Part shown: piece by piece, positions 8,214 through 19,700 of the stretch
How positions within the stretch are numbered: the first letter of the stretch is position 1
Layout: every line of letters starts with the position of its first letter
Source of the DNA: Methanosarcinales archaeon
GTDB lineage: Archaea > Halobacteriota > Methanosarcinia > Methanosarcinales > Methanocomedenaceae
Length of the DNA stretch: 22,647 nucleotides
Assembly (NCBI GenBank): GCA_030666885.1
Contig: DAOUWY010000005.1
Span: forward strand, 1 to 22,647
Reading direction: 5' to 3'
Made by a program: the position numbers and the translations under genes
Notes under the pieces: model-generated
Told to the model about the DNA's origin: nothing
Seen by the model: the letters and a program-made list of their open reading frames with translations, nothing else
The model's database searches: none

Positions 8214-9245
8214 ATGGAAAAAAAAATAAAAATATTGATGTGTTTGGTATGTCTGGGTTTACTCGTTAACACAGCATCTGTGACAGCGCAAGCTGCTCCG
8301 GCAGTTGTGAGCGTGTCGCCATCAAGTGTGGAAGAGTCACATGGACAGACATTCACAGTAATCATAACCGTGGACCCGAAAGGCAATGAAATATGCGCTG
8401 CTCAATATGTTTTGTATTTCGATCAGCGCATCCTAAATGCGACTTTGCAGTCACAGGGAACGTTCCTTTCCCAGGATGGTGCAGAAACGTTTGTGCCCGC
8501 AAATATAGTCAATAACAGCATTGGAAAGATCGAGTATGGGGAAAGTAGAACTGGTGAAGGTTTAGAGCACGGTGTAACTACTTCCGGTACATTGGCGTCA
8601 ATCACCTTTGAGGTAATCGGAACCTCTGGGAGGAGTGATTTTAAGTTGAGTGACGTAATCTTAGTCGACCAAAATCTCGAAAATCTCGAAACAGAGAGCA
8701 AAGGCGGGATATGTACCATAGGAAATGTTGCAGGTGAGCCTATCATCACAGATAGCACGGTTGAAGAAGTGTATGCGATGATAGAAACGAATCCGGAAGA
8801 GATCATTCTCCTGGATGTCAGAACCGAAGGTGAATACAATGCTGAACATTTAGAAATTGCAGGGGTTGAACTCAAACATATACCTCTATCTGAGTTAGAA
8901 AAACGGCTTGGTGAACTGGACCCATCTAAAAAACTCATTGTTTATTCCAAAAATGGTGCTGACAGTAGGACCGCAAGTGAAATACTTGCCCAGCATGGTT
9001 TCGGACTTGTTTACAACATGCTTGGTGGAATAGATGAGTGGAGGATTAAGTTCCCTGTCTCTATACAGTTTGTACCTACGCCTGCAATAACAGTAGATCC
9101 CACTCCTGATGTTTCACCAGTAGTCTTGTCTACACCAGGAGAAAAAGGGAAATTACCTGGATTTGAAGTGGTATTTGCAATAATGGGATTACTTGCAATA
9201 TCATACATCCTCATAAAAAATAAAAGCAGGGGCAAAATAAAATGA
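8214..9245 (+). CDS. Membrane-anchored cohesin - rhodanese-like fusion with PGF-CTERM-type tail
   Basis: This is a 343-residue protein. A signal peptide ends near residue 27 (TAQAA). A first-type cohesin occupies about 28-170 (V-S-V-S-P-S-S-V, A-A-Q-Y-V-L-Y-F, Y-G-E-S-R, G-V-T-T-S-G). Residues about 176-282 form a rhodanese-like domain: L-L-D-V-R-T-E-G-E-Y near its start, the GADSR loop, and L-G-G-I-D-E-W at its end. Active rhodaneses carry a Cys at the start of the loop after the I-V-Y strand; here the residue is Ser245 (TCC 8946-8948), so sulfur transfer by the usual mechanism is unlikely. The tail has P-G-F (315-317), a hydrophobic helix and a basic end (NKSRGK), the layout of archaeosortase A substrates. 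There is no dockerin. It is likely a cell-bound anchor that receives a dockerin partner. Its stop overlaps the next start (ATGA). Confidence 0.88.
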   Translation: MEKKIKILMCLVCLGLLVNTASVTAQAAPAVVSVSPSSVEESHGQTFTVIITVDPKGNEICAAQYVLYFDQRILNATLQSQGTFLSQDGAETFVPANIVNNSIGKIEYGESRTGEGLEHGVTTSGTLASITFEVIGTSGRSDFKLSDVILVDQNLENLETESKGGICTIGNVAGEPIITDSTVEEVYAMIETNPEEIILLDVRTEGEYNAEHLEIAGVELKHIPLSELEKRLGELDPSKKLIVYSKNGADSRTASEILAQHGFGLVYNMLGGIDEWRIKFPVSIQFVPTPAITVDPTPDVSPVVLSTPGEKGKLPGFEVVFAIMGLLAISYILIKNKSRGKIK

Positions 9246-9991
9246 ATAAAGCTTTATCAGCTACTGAGATCACTCTCATGATCATGTTTATTTTATCCCC
9301 CATTCAAATATGCTCAGCAGAACCAACGATAAATGTTGAACCATCGTATGTAAAAGTTTCAACTGGAGAAAACTTTACAGTGAATATAACAGTATATCCC
9401 GATGGTACTGAGATATCAGGTGCTGACTATATTCTCAGTTTCAACAATATTGTATTGAGTGTATCAAGCCAAAATCAAGGACCGTTTCTTGGTGGTATTA
9501 TAATGGCTAACGAGATTGATAATCCCAATGGCAGTGTAGATTACGGTGAATACAGAATAGGAAGTGGTGTAACCAATAATGGTATACTTGCAACAATTAC
9601 CTTTAATGCCATGGAATCTGGTGTGTGTGATATAATTCTGTATAATGTGATATTAAGCGATCCAGATGGCGTGAAAATCCCGGATGTTCTGGTCAATGAT
9701 GGGACATGTGAAATACTGGTGGTCGAGCACACACCAACACCAACAGCAACCGCAACAGCAACTTCTAAACCGATGTCGTCCACACCTGTTACTACTGCGA
9801 CGGCAGTTCAGACCGATACGGACCTAGTACCGCCGCTGCCCGGGCCACACATAACCGAAACCCAATCAACAGTTCCAGTAGAAAATCAGGCGCATACACC
9901 AGAAGAGAATACGCCGCAAAGTGGCTTCACACCATCGATCGCAATAATGGGAATGCTTGTAGTATTATATGTGATATTACGAAAAAAGTGA
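9242..9991 (+). CDS. Membrane-anchored single-cohesin protein with Thr/Pro linker
   Basis: This is a 249-residue protein whose ATG overlaps the TGA of the rhodanese gene by four bases, implying coupled translation. A signal peptide ends near residue 26 (CSAEP). A first-type cohesin spans about 27-160 (N-V-E-P-S-Y-V-K-V, G-A-D-Y-I-L-S-F-N, ILATITFNAMESG, I-P-D-V-L-V-N-D-G). Residues about 160-225 are a Thr/Pro/Ala-rich linker, the kind of flexible and often glycosylated stalk that crosses an S-layer. The tail starts S-G-F (227-229), then a hydrophobic helix and R-K-K. This resembles a PGF-CTERM signal with the Pro replaced by Ser, so it may be a sorting signal or a plain membrane anchor. With one cohesin and no dockerin it is the simplest candidate for the cell-wall receptor of the scaffold. 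Confidence 0.87.
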   Translation: MNKALSATEITLMIMFILSPIQICSAEPTINVEPSYVKVSTGENFTVNITVYPDGTEISGADYILSFNNIVLSVSSQNQGPFLGGIIMANEIDNPNGSVDYGEYRIGSGVTNNGILATITFNAMESGVCDIILYNVILSDPDGVKIPDVLVNDGTCEILVVEHTPTPTATATATSKPMSSTPVTTATAVQTDTDLVPPLPGPHITETQSTVPVENQAHTPEENTPQSGFTPSIAIMGMLVVLYVILRKK

Positions 9992-10082
9992 ACCGAAAAT
10001 AAATCGGGACAATTGAGTTAAGCTAAGAGAAATAATAAACAATAGATTGCGCATGCATTACTGCCAATACGCACACAAGAAT

Positions 10083-10670
10083 ATGAACCATAATCACCCC
10101 ATACATCCCATAATATTATCCATGGTTTTAATCGGTCTGGCAATCGCGCCGGCAGCAGCCCAGATCCCCTTCGAGATCACCGGATATGTACACTTTACTG
10201 ACGGCTCTGCATGCCTTGATCCCACAGTTACTATAACCAACCTTGACACAGGGGATGTCCTGCCGGTAATGACCGTACCATCAAGCAGCTATTATATGAT
10301 AAAACCGGCACTGCTGCAAAACGAGATCAGCGAAGGCGATGTGCTGGAGTTCAAATCCAGCGCCGGAACGGATTCTGCAGTTATCGAGCACCGCATTTCA
10401 GCATCTGACCTGAATAACGGCGCACTATATCTCAATATTACTCTTGGTACTGCCGGTACAACAACAGGATCCGGGGTAGGAGATCCGCCACTTCCGCAGG
10501 CACCAACTATTTCAACACCGGACACCACATCAACCATAACACCTGGTCCGACGTCAACTGAGGCATCACCCTCAGCACCTTCCCGGAAAAAGCAGACCCC
10601 TGGGTTCGAAATAGTGCCTGCATCAGCGGCTATGGTCGCATGTCTGGTATTGGGACGAAGATTGTTATAG
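10083..10670 (+). CDS. PGF-CTERM surface protein with carboxypeptidase-regulatory-like module
   Basis: This is a 195-residue protein. Starts at 10053 (ATG) and 10047 (TTG) are also in frame; 10083 is preferred because it gives a compact signal peptide (M-N-H-N-H, then a hydrophobic stretch ending A-P-A-A-A-Q), but none has a clear ribosome site. Residues about 28-125 form a carboxypeptidase-regulatory-like/prealbumin-like beta-sandwich (I-T-G-Y-V, V-T-I-T-N-L-D-T-G, I-S-E-G-D-V-L-E-F). The same module occurs in the 5127-7163 protein and twice in the giant minus-strand protein. A Pro/Thr/Ser linker leads to T-P-G-F-E (P at residue 173), a short hydrophobic helix and G-R-R, a good archaeosortase-type signal. 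The stop is TAG. The gene ends facing the minus-strand operon. Role unknown; probably a wall-anchored structural or binding protein. Confidence 0.8.
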   Translation: MNHNHPIHPIILSMVLIGLAIAPAAAQIPFEITGYVHFTDGSACLDPTVTITNLDTGDVLPVMTVPSSSYYMIKPALLQNEISEGDVLEFKSSAGTDSAVIEHRISASDLNNGALYLNITLGTAGTTTGSGVGDPPLPQAPTISTPDTTSTITPGPTSTEASPSAPSRKKQTPGFEIVPASAAMVACLVLGRRLL

Positions 10671-10729
10671 ACAGTTCTAGGGCAGCTAATGGTCTCCATC
10701 AGCAGGTGTATATCAGGTTTAATATCAGA

Positions 10730-10751
10730 AATGAAATACAGATTTTTCATT
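10730..10751. terminator. Weak hairpin between convergent genes
   Basis: The 91-base gap between the convergent stops at 10670 and 10762 holds AATGAAA (10730-10736) facing TTTCATT (10745-10751) with an 8-base loop containing T-rich sequence. It could serve either strand, but the stem is short and AT-rich. Nothing else is seen in the gap. Confidence 0.25.
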
Positions 10752-10761
10752 CAGTGATGTT

Positions 10762-13700
10762 TTACCTCTTGTTATGCCTTCGCTTTTCCATTGAGTACCC
10801 GAAATAAACCAACAGAGCGACTGTTGTCAGCACCAGACCTTTCATTAACCACTCAAGCAGCGAGAACTCACCAATACCCCCACCTCCCCCACCACCGTCT
10901 TTCAGGATAGTCCCTTTCATCAGAATACCTGTGATCTTATCAAATATACTGGCACCTTCCCCGTCTCCACTGCCTCCGGTGCCGTTTCCTCCTTCACCTA
11001 TCGGCCCGGACTCGTTTCCAAAGCCGCTCGGTACAATAGGCACTTTCTTTATCATTTCATTGTTATCCACATCCGGTTCAACCCAGTCCTGCCCGGAAAC
11101 CACATCTGCCGCAACCTTTAGTTTATATATCTTTCCCATATGCATTGGCTTCCACTTGAACTGCAAGGTTATGTTATCCCCGGAATCCAGGCGGGATATC
11201 GGCTCCCCCCCTATCCGCATATTATTTGAGTAAAAGCTCACATTGAAGTCTGTGGCATCGCTCCTGCCATCATTGCTGATGGTGGTGTTTATGACATAAT
11301 TATTACCGATAACTGCAGATACTGGAGCATCAATATCTGTAACAGCGAGGTCCGGGGGGAAGATCAGGCGCAAAAATGCGTTGTTCGGCATCATATAATT
11401 ACCCCGGCTCTGGATCTTGGCCAGGTTATCCCCACGCTTTAATTGGTCGGTTACCTCTTCCCATTGATTATTGGTAAGGGCTATTCCGCTTTTGAGATAA
11501 TGATATATCCAGTAGCCTGTATTATTCTGAGCACCTATCGAGTGATCGTTGAATTCGAGTGCGTCTCCCTCGTCTGAGAATAAATATGATTTGTTATAAG
11601 AGGAATACATACCCAAAACCGTTAGCAGCGTTGCATTCACATTATCTGTATCCTCCCGTTCAACACCATCAAATAAAGCAGTCGTGATGCAATCATCATT
11701 GGGAAGACCTGTTGGGTATTTACTATTTGCAGCCATCATAACATCAGCGCCTTCATTGACCCAGTATTTTGTAAGTGGCTCATCCCCATCTTCGTACACC
11801 ACCAGAAGACCGATCGCACTCACACCCATGCTCCATTCCGCATTGTTCCTCACAGTCGCTACATTCTCGCCACTGGTGATATGATCTTTCACATCAAAAC
11901 TATACAATCCATAACCATACTCGTAATCTGTGGTGCCGCTATCAGAATAGTTTCCAACTTTGTTAAGACTATAATCATTGAATGTCACATCCACATCGGC
12001 CAACTCTGGAATATAATTGCCGGAAACTTTATGATATGTAGTCCAGTATACAAAAAGTCGTGCAAATTCTATATTGCTGACAGTATCAGGGATAACATCA
12101 GCATATCTGATAGTCCCTATTTCTCCATTCCCATCCAGACGAAGATTAGGACTATCTCCTATCGTATACACCACCCTGCCATTAACCTCGCCCTGCGCAA
12201 TATTGATCAGCTCGCCGCCACCTGTGTATCCGCTAAAATTATAAACATATACGTTCTCTGATGTGATATTATTAAATTCCCCTAACCGATATTTATCTTC
12301 CTCCTTTGGATAAACATCGTTCGACTCGCAGATATCGTCTGAAGAGTCTGCTATCAACCGTACAGAATAGTTTCCACCGACCTCAAACACTTCGTTGGGA
12401 TCGAGCTCGAACCGTATCGGTATTTGTCCGGCATAGAATGGATCCTCGACACACTTCGTTGTATTGAACACAACCTTGCCAAGGCTGCCATTCGGATACC
12501 GTGGTTCTCTAAACTCAAGTGTAACATTGAAATCGCTGACCGGGAATGCTATACAGTCTTTGTCACCGCCGCCGTTTGTGATATATCCATCAATGACAAA
12601 CTTCCCAGCATCCAGACTCAGCTTATCCACAGCTGGACTGACAAACTCTATACCATCTGCCACGAGATCCGCATACATCAGCACCGTCTTGAAGTTATTG
12701 TACTCATCCAACTCTGGAATGATATCCTCGGGATCCACATTCACCGTCAGATTCTGTGGCTCGATATATTCCCATTCTTCTGGTATATTGATGTGCTCGT
12801 CCCCAGTGCGTGCATCAAGATGGTTGATGGTCACCTCTTCGACATCTCCCCACTCGTATCTATCGATATTAAATTTCACATTTGAATAAACGAGCCAGAT
12901 CGAATCTCCTTCAACCCATGGAGACCATCCATCCCATGACCCACCTTGATATGTTTTTTCAGTATATCCACTATAATCTGCGAAAGGCTCACTTCTGTGA
13001 TTCTTTCTTAGCTGTATAGTGCCATCACTGGCATCCAGGCGTCCAAAATGAACCCGGATGCTTTCGGCACTACGAGCTAGTTGTGGCTGGAAACTTTTTC
13101 CAAAATGTCCACCGGATCCAGAACAATAACGCCCAAAACACTCATCCGAGCTATCCCTGCGTATCTCAACCGTGACATCAGACGCATCGTCAAATCCCTT
13201 GTTTTCGATCTTGACGTTTGCAGGATCTTTACTTGTTGGAGGATTGAAGTGTGCAATAGTGAAATCCGGGTAAGCCATTTCAATAGCAATATCCATTCGG
13301 TTATTATTCTCGTTAATCTCATCGATCTCATCTTCCGGGTCAACGATTGCAATCACTGAATATCTTGGAGCATATCTTATTCGCAAGTCTTTCAAGATTG
13401 TGGTTACATTTGCTGTTTCATTTGGCGCTAATGAGAGGTGGGTGCTGTTCAGGAGTCGCTTGTATCCGATTCTGTTGGCACGCCTGTCATCTACAATAAG
13501 TGTATCGCCCATAGAGCCAACCCAGACATCACCAATTTGAGTACCGATCCAACCTATCCAGCTTGCATTCGGAACATGGACGACAGGCTCTGAATATGCT
13601 TCATACTTCTTTGCGGTATTCTCCCAGAAATCCAGTGTGAAGTTAGCAGTATTGAATCCATTGTTGCGCACTGTTGCTGTGATAGTTATATCACTTCCAT

Positions 13701-16700
13701 CCAATGGATTAAGCGGAGTATAGTTCAATTCAACTATTACCGGATCCCTTGACGGATTCACATCTATTAAAATGCCTAATTCGTTGTTGGACTCACCCCT
13801 TCCCTCATCTATCTCCTCTATTCTACTATCCGGATCCGCTGTAATAGTAATGCTGTGATTCCCGGCAATTGCATTCCACAACGCAGTGATATTCTTAGAC
13901 TCGTTCCACGCATCGGTTGCATTCAACACCGTCTCGGTGCGGTTGAACTCATCTATTATGACATCATAACTAAAGCGCGCTTTATGCGAAGTCTCAATAC
14001 AGACTGTGTCACTTGGTATTGTAAACACCTGATCGTTTCCACTCCCCACCTTTTTACCCCCGTCTCCAAATCCACCACCGTACTCTCCACCCCATTGATG
14101 CCAAACAAGACTTCTATTCGCATCATAAATCCGGATATGACCTGGCCCGTTCTCCAAATCCCATCCTACCCACCAGTGAGTTACATGAAGTCGTATCGCA
14201 TCCGCACCCGTGCTGCGTATGATACGACCATCAGGGATTATCGGTACATAGTGCGGCGACATACTTTTATTATAATAATAATTGTAAGTACGGCTCACGG
14301 TTTTATGATCAACAAAACTCACATCAACCCTTCCATTCCTGAATCCAATGTTTGATATGCTAGCGGTGATGTTTGTTGTATTAATGTCTGATAAATTGGT
14401 CTCATCAGCAGTTACATTCGTTACTGTGAAGTCGCGAGTTGCGTTGACATGCATAAATGAAGCATTGTCATTATCATCGTTATCATTCTCTGGCACATGG
14501 TCCTCCGGGTCTATGCGGAGGGTGATAGTGTGATCAAAAGGAGTTACCTTCTTTGTCATTGAAATGTTTGTTGTATCACCGGTTGCGAGCGATAGTTCAT
14601 ATCGCTTTATGTCACCTGCATAGAACTCAATATCGATCTCGCTATCATGGATGACATTAATACGTAGGTTTGCAGTATCGCCTGTTACTTCAACCCAACA
14701 TGGTCCGGTGCAGGTTGCAATTAGCGTGCAGTTAGCATCGTATACCTCAAAGCTATTACCATCACTGTGCTCATACTCCTTGATATGGACATATACACGA
14801 TGTGCACCATCCCATGTGTTATTTATCCATTCCCAATACCCTTGTTCAAATGATTTGTAATACTTATCATCAGGTCGAGCATCGCCGTCGTATTCCAGAA
14901 TAACAGTAACATTATTTACAGGCAAACATCCTGAGTTCGTGATGGTGGTATTTATTATTACTTCATCCTCATCAAACGGATTCACGGGCTGCCACGATAT
15001 ACTCCCGGAAAGCTCTGCAGCACAGACATATAGCTCTTCTGTCATCCAAGTTTCTGCTATATTACCGGCATCATCTTCTGCCCCGATCGATATCCAGTGA
15101 CTGCCCAGACTCGCATTCCAATCTACAGAGGCGTTTATCGATTCGTTAATGCACAGGCTTGTAACTGCTTCGCTGCCAATTTGAGCATCATCTACAAAAA
15201 AACTCAGAGAGAAGTTCTCAGCATCCCTTATTCCGGTATTGGTAATATTAGCAATAATATTAACTACGTCACCATCCTTTATTTCATCAACTATAGTATC
15301 GTTAACCATTAACCATATATTAGAAATGCTGAGTTCAGCACCCTGCACCGACATGAACGTCATAAACTCGTTATTCGATTCACTATGTTCTATAATGAGA
15401 TCATCAGGATCAATTTTTGCGCCTATACAGCGTGCTCCAGCCATGGGTGCATTCCAGTTCACTGTGACATTCCCGAGATCATCAGCATTGAGAGAATGGT
15501 TTGTGGAGGAAATCGTGTCACTCTGCATAAGATAGTTGACCTTTTGGATCTCTGCATAGGTACTTATCCCATTACACGCCTTTGACCACACCCTAATGCA
15601 ATCACCCATCACCCATGGTGTCCATCCACGGAAGTTCTTAGTATAGGATACTAACTCCTCCTTCTCTTGCCCTTTATAGATGTTAACCCATCCATCATTA
15701 CCATCTATATCTACATACAAATAGAGCCTCATCGCAACTGCGCCATCCCTCTCAATTTTAGTAGGAGGGTCGTCATACGTACATCCAGAACCAGATGGAG
15801 AATTGTTTATGGTGTAGGTATTGCCACTAAGTACTTCTTTAACTCTCCAACCATAGTCGTGGACGGTTAGATTGGTACTGGCAGCTCTATCCCCGATATT
15901 TGCGAAGGCAATAGTAATATTTACGTTATCTTCCACCTCAATATTATTTTCATTAAAGGTTATATTTGTAACCACGAAATCGGGAGATTCTATGTGGATA
16001 TCTTGATCGATTGTATTGTTAGATTCATCAATTTCAACTATTTTATCACGAGGATGATCGGGATCTACTGTCACAGTTATTTTATGATCACCACCAACAT
16101 CCATAAACCAATCTAATAGCGCATATTCCGTTCCGTTGCCAGCATCGAATACCACACTTGTTGTATTGAGCAATGTACGATCATGATAGAAGCCTACATC
16201 AACACTTCCTCTACAGTTGGCAAGATTTGTTATATTGACGGTGGCATTCAGGGTTACAATCTCGCCGGCAATCAGTTCAGAGGGATTGCAAGTTTTGTTA
16301 TTGACCGTGAACAATATATTCGTGATAGAGAAATCTCGAGATGGGTTTACATATACTTCTGTTTCTTTATGATTATTGATTTTATTACTCTCGGAGTTGT
16401 TGAGCGGATCAATCTCGACTGTTATTGTGTAATCATGTATGTGTTCATTGGTCCAATCACACTTTTTTGAACCACCTATTTTGCAATCCTTGTATCTATC
16501 AATGCATTCAATATTCCGAATGCCCACATTCCATTGCACGGGAATGCGCACCGATGCACCTGCTGCGAGACCCGGGATGATATAAGTTTTAGTCAATGTA
16601 GAGTGGGAACAATGAGTGTTCTCTACATAATAATGATCTGAGAATTTTACTGTGAAGTTGCCTGCATCTGTCTGACCAGAGTTGGTGATGGTAATATTTA

Positions 16701-19700
16701 TGCTCACGTTATCCCCGTCCCATATTATATCCGGAATAGAGATATTAGCCACAGCTAAGTCTGTTTCGTTCACGAATGCAGTGCTGCTCTTATTCTGATC
16801 CTCCAAGTCTGTCCATATCGTATATTCCCCGGGTCCAAAGGTTGCATTCCAGGTAGCGTTGCAGTATTTAGATTGTTTAGCGTCCAGTGTGATCATCTCA
16901 TTCCCGATTAATACCTGATATTTATCGATCTGGTAGCTTACTTCACTATTTTGACGGATGTACGTCCTTATCTTGAGAGTATCACCGGATCCCCATTTTG
17001 TCCATACGTCCGTTATATTTATTTCATATTGATCATACTCGGTTCGTGTATTTGAATACAGGGATTGATCATTTTCATCAACAACATCAATGCTTGCTCT
17101 CGCCCCCTCAGTTCCGACCGTCCGTATAAACACATATGCAAAATGAACCCGCACCATGAGTGCTTCCTCTTGCGGCTGCATTGAAAATACATTCTCATCA
17201 CCACTACCACCATTAGAACGGCTGATACTAACAGATTCATTTCCTTCCACAACCCACCATAGCGTACTGTTTGCTTGTATGTTTTCATCATTCTTGATCA
17301 CAGCAGTCAGGTTGACTATATCCCCCATATCGAAGTTTGTAGAGTCAAGCATGATGCTTGAGATAGATACATCAGGAGGGGTGATATTCAACGAGCAGTT
17401 CTTCATATTGTTGCCATACATCTTATGTGCAATGTCGGTATCGCCCTCAACATCCTCAGAACTGTTGAAGTTGATTTCATGCAACTTTTCATCCGGGTCA
17501 GCTACCACCATCACGGTGTGGTGTCCGCTTGCAATGTCTGCATTCCACATGATGGAAGTGGTATTCGTCCCATCGACATCCACTTGTACGTCCCTTGTTC
17601 CAATTCTGATGTACTTTCCAGTGACGTTACTGATCATATCCCTGCTCCAACCCCGTGCTGCACCCAGGCAGTCATGATATGCCAGAGCAGCCACATCTCC
17701 GCCGAGGATATTATCCTCCATATCAATATAGAACCCCACACTCACGTTCCCGTTTTCATTCCCTGCATTACCTATAGTTGCAGTAATATCGACGTTTTCG
17801 CCTTCCCTGATATTTTGCGAAGAAATGCTCACTTCTTCAATAGTGAAATCATACTTCCCAAACACCATGTCAGTCTTATTCCCGGAATTGCTATTGCTTG
17901 CTTTGTTATTTTCGATATTATTATCACTATTATTACCTTGATCGATGATTGCGGTTATCTTGTATGTCTTGCCCACATGATCACATGTTAAATTCCAGTA
18001 TGCAGTGATACTTTCATTTTTACCTGCCCCCAGATCTGAAATCATGATTTCACTGAACAGGTCGTCATTTTCGTTGAGATGAGGCGGCACGTCCCCCGTC
18101 TCCCACTGCGACTCATAGAATCTAACAATAAAATCGGTTGCATTGATCCTTCCAAGGTTTCTGATGGTTGCGGTAATAGGCACACTGTCGCCTAAGAACA
18201 ATGGCACCGTGGTTACATTGACATCGGTCACAGCGAGGTCTGCACCATACACAAAAACATTCTTGAGTAAAGTATTGTTTGATTCATTGTATTCAACAAC
18301 GTCATCATACGGGTCTATGCTTACATTAATGGTATGGTTTTTGATTGCGAAATTGGGCACACCTGTTACAGAGGAAGTCGTATTCCAGTACACATTATTG
18401 ATGCTCTCTTTTTCATAGGAATTTAATAAGATACTCCTATTCGCAAGCAATGCCTCATATTTAGTTATCTTAAAACAGACAAATCCCGAATTGTTTGCGT
18501 TAGATTCAATTACAAACGTGCCGCCAGCGGTCCAGTTTGTCCAGTGGGAAGGATATTTTATATCATCTGTGAAATTATAAATCAGAGTGTCGTTGTTTTC
18601 ATAGATTCTGATATATGAACCGTCCCCGCTAACATACAAATCTTCAAAATAAATCCTCATCTTTTTGCCTGGAATATTGATAGTGACATTTTTACCTGTT
18701 TCATTTATATAAATCCTATTAACTATCATCTCTTTTTCAACATAGAATTCAACAATGGTTTTTCCATCAGTTCCATGATTTTCTATAATCGCATTAACCT
18801 CAACTATCTCGCCAAGTTGTGGATCGGGTGGATTAAGGGTTATATTTGTAACAATGAAATCAGGCACACCCACAAACACGTTCATACTCATACGGTTGTT
18901 CTCCTCATTCGATTCATCGATCACGTCATCAGAATCTGCTATTATAGTAAGGGAATGATCTTTGGTCCGAACAGGTGTCCAGTTAAAAGTAACATCCTCG
19001 GTGCACCGTGCATCCAGTGACCTGATATATGCTCTATCAATTACATCTCCATTCACAGCAAAACTTACATTGAACCCTTCAGCACAGGTAGTGCCGTTAT
19101 TCGCTATTGTGGCATTGATTATGTTAGTTCTGTTGTCGAATACATCGGAAGGTTTGGATATCCTTGTAACCTGGAGATCAGCCCACCCTCTGTTGATATC
19201 CACCCTGATCGCACCGCTGCGGCTCTCGTTCAAACTAACTGTATGATTCATGCTCCCTGCCAGTATTCCATTTTTGCTCCCATTGATCAGTAGCACATCG
19301 TCTGTATGTATCTCTGAAGTGTCGGTTATGATCTGATAAAAATGTTCTCCACTATGATTATCAGCAACGAATTCCCTGCTGGTATTCAGGTTGGTTACAA
19401 CCACATAAGGTTCATCAACATTTATGTTATTCTCGTAGAAGACTTCTCCATAGATTACAAACAGTGCTGGCAGTACAGAGATTGATGGACTCACATGCCA
19501 TGTCCATGGTTGCATGACAGTTCCGTTCTCATTGCTCGCTATCGCTGAAACATTACATGTTCCAATCACCGTGCTTGTATTTGTATATGATGCATTGGTC
19601 GTGCTTTTGTTTGCCTGAACCTCAATTCCATTGATGAGCCAAATAACATCCACCACCTGATCGATTGTTATGCTGAATGTCCTTGTTGCATTTTCGACAT

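Noticed and set aside
10668..10757. Pyrrolysine read-through of the TAG stop of the 10083 gene (next in-frame stop TGA at 10755-10757)
   Set aside because: The TAG follows directly after a complete PGF-CTERM helix and basic G-R-R tail, and the extension has no recognisable content.
17425..17991. Plus-strand open frame of 188 codons opposite the giant gene; similar ones at 12424-12885, 13855-14355 and 17156-17677
   Set aside because: These are antisense shadows of the CARDB gene: Cys/His/Ile-rich, with no domain, no ribosome site and no signal peptide.
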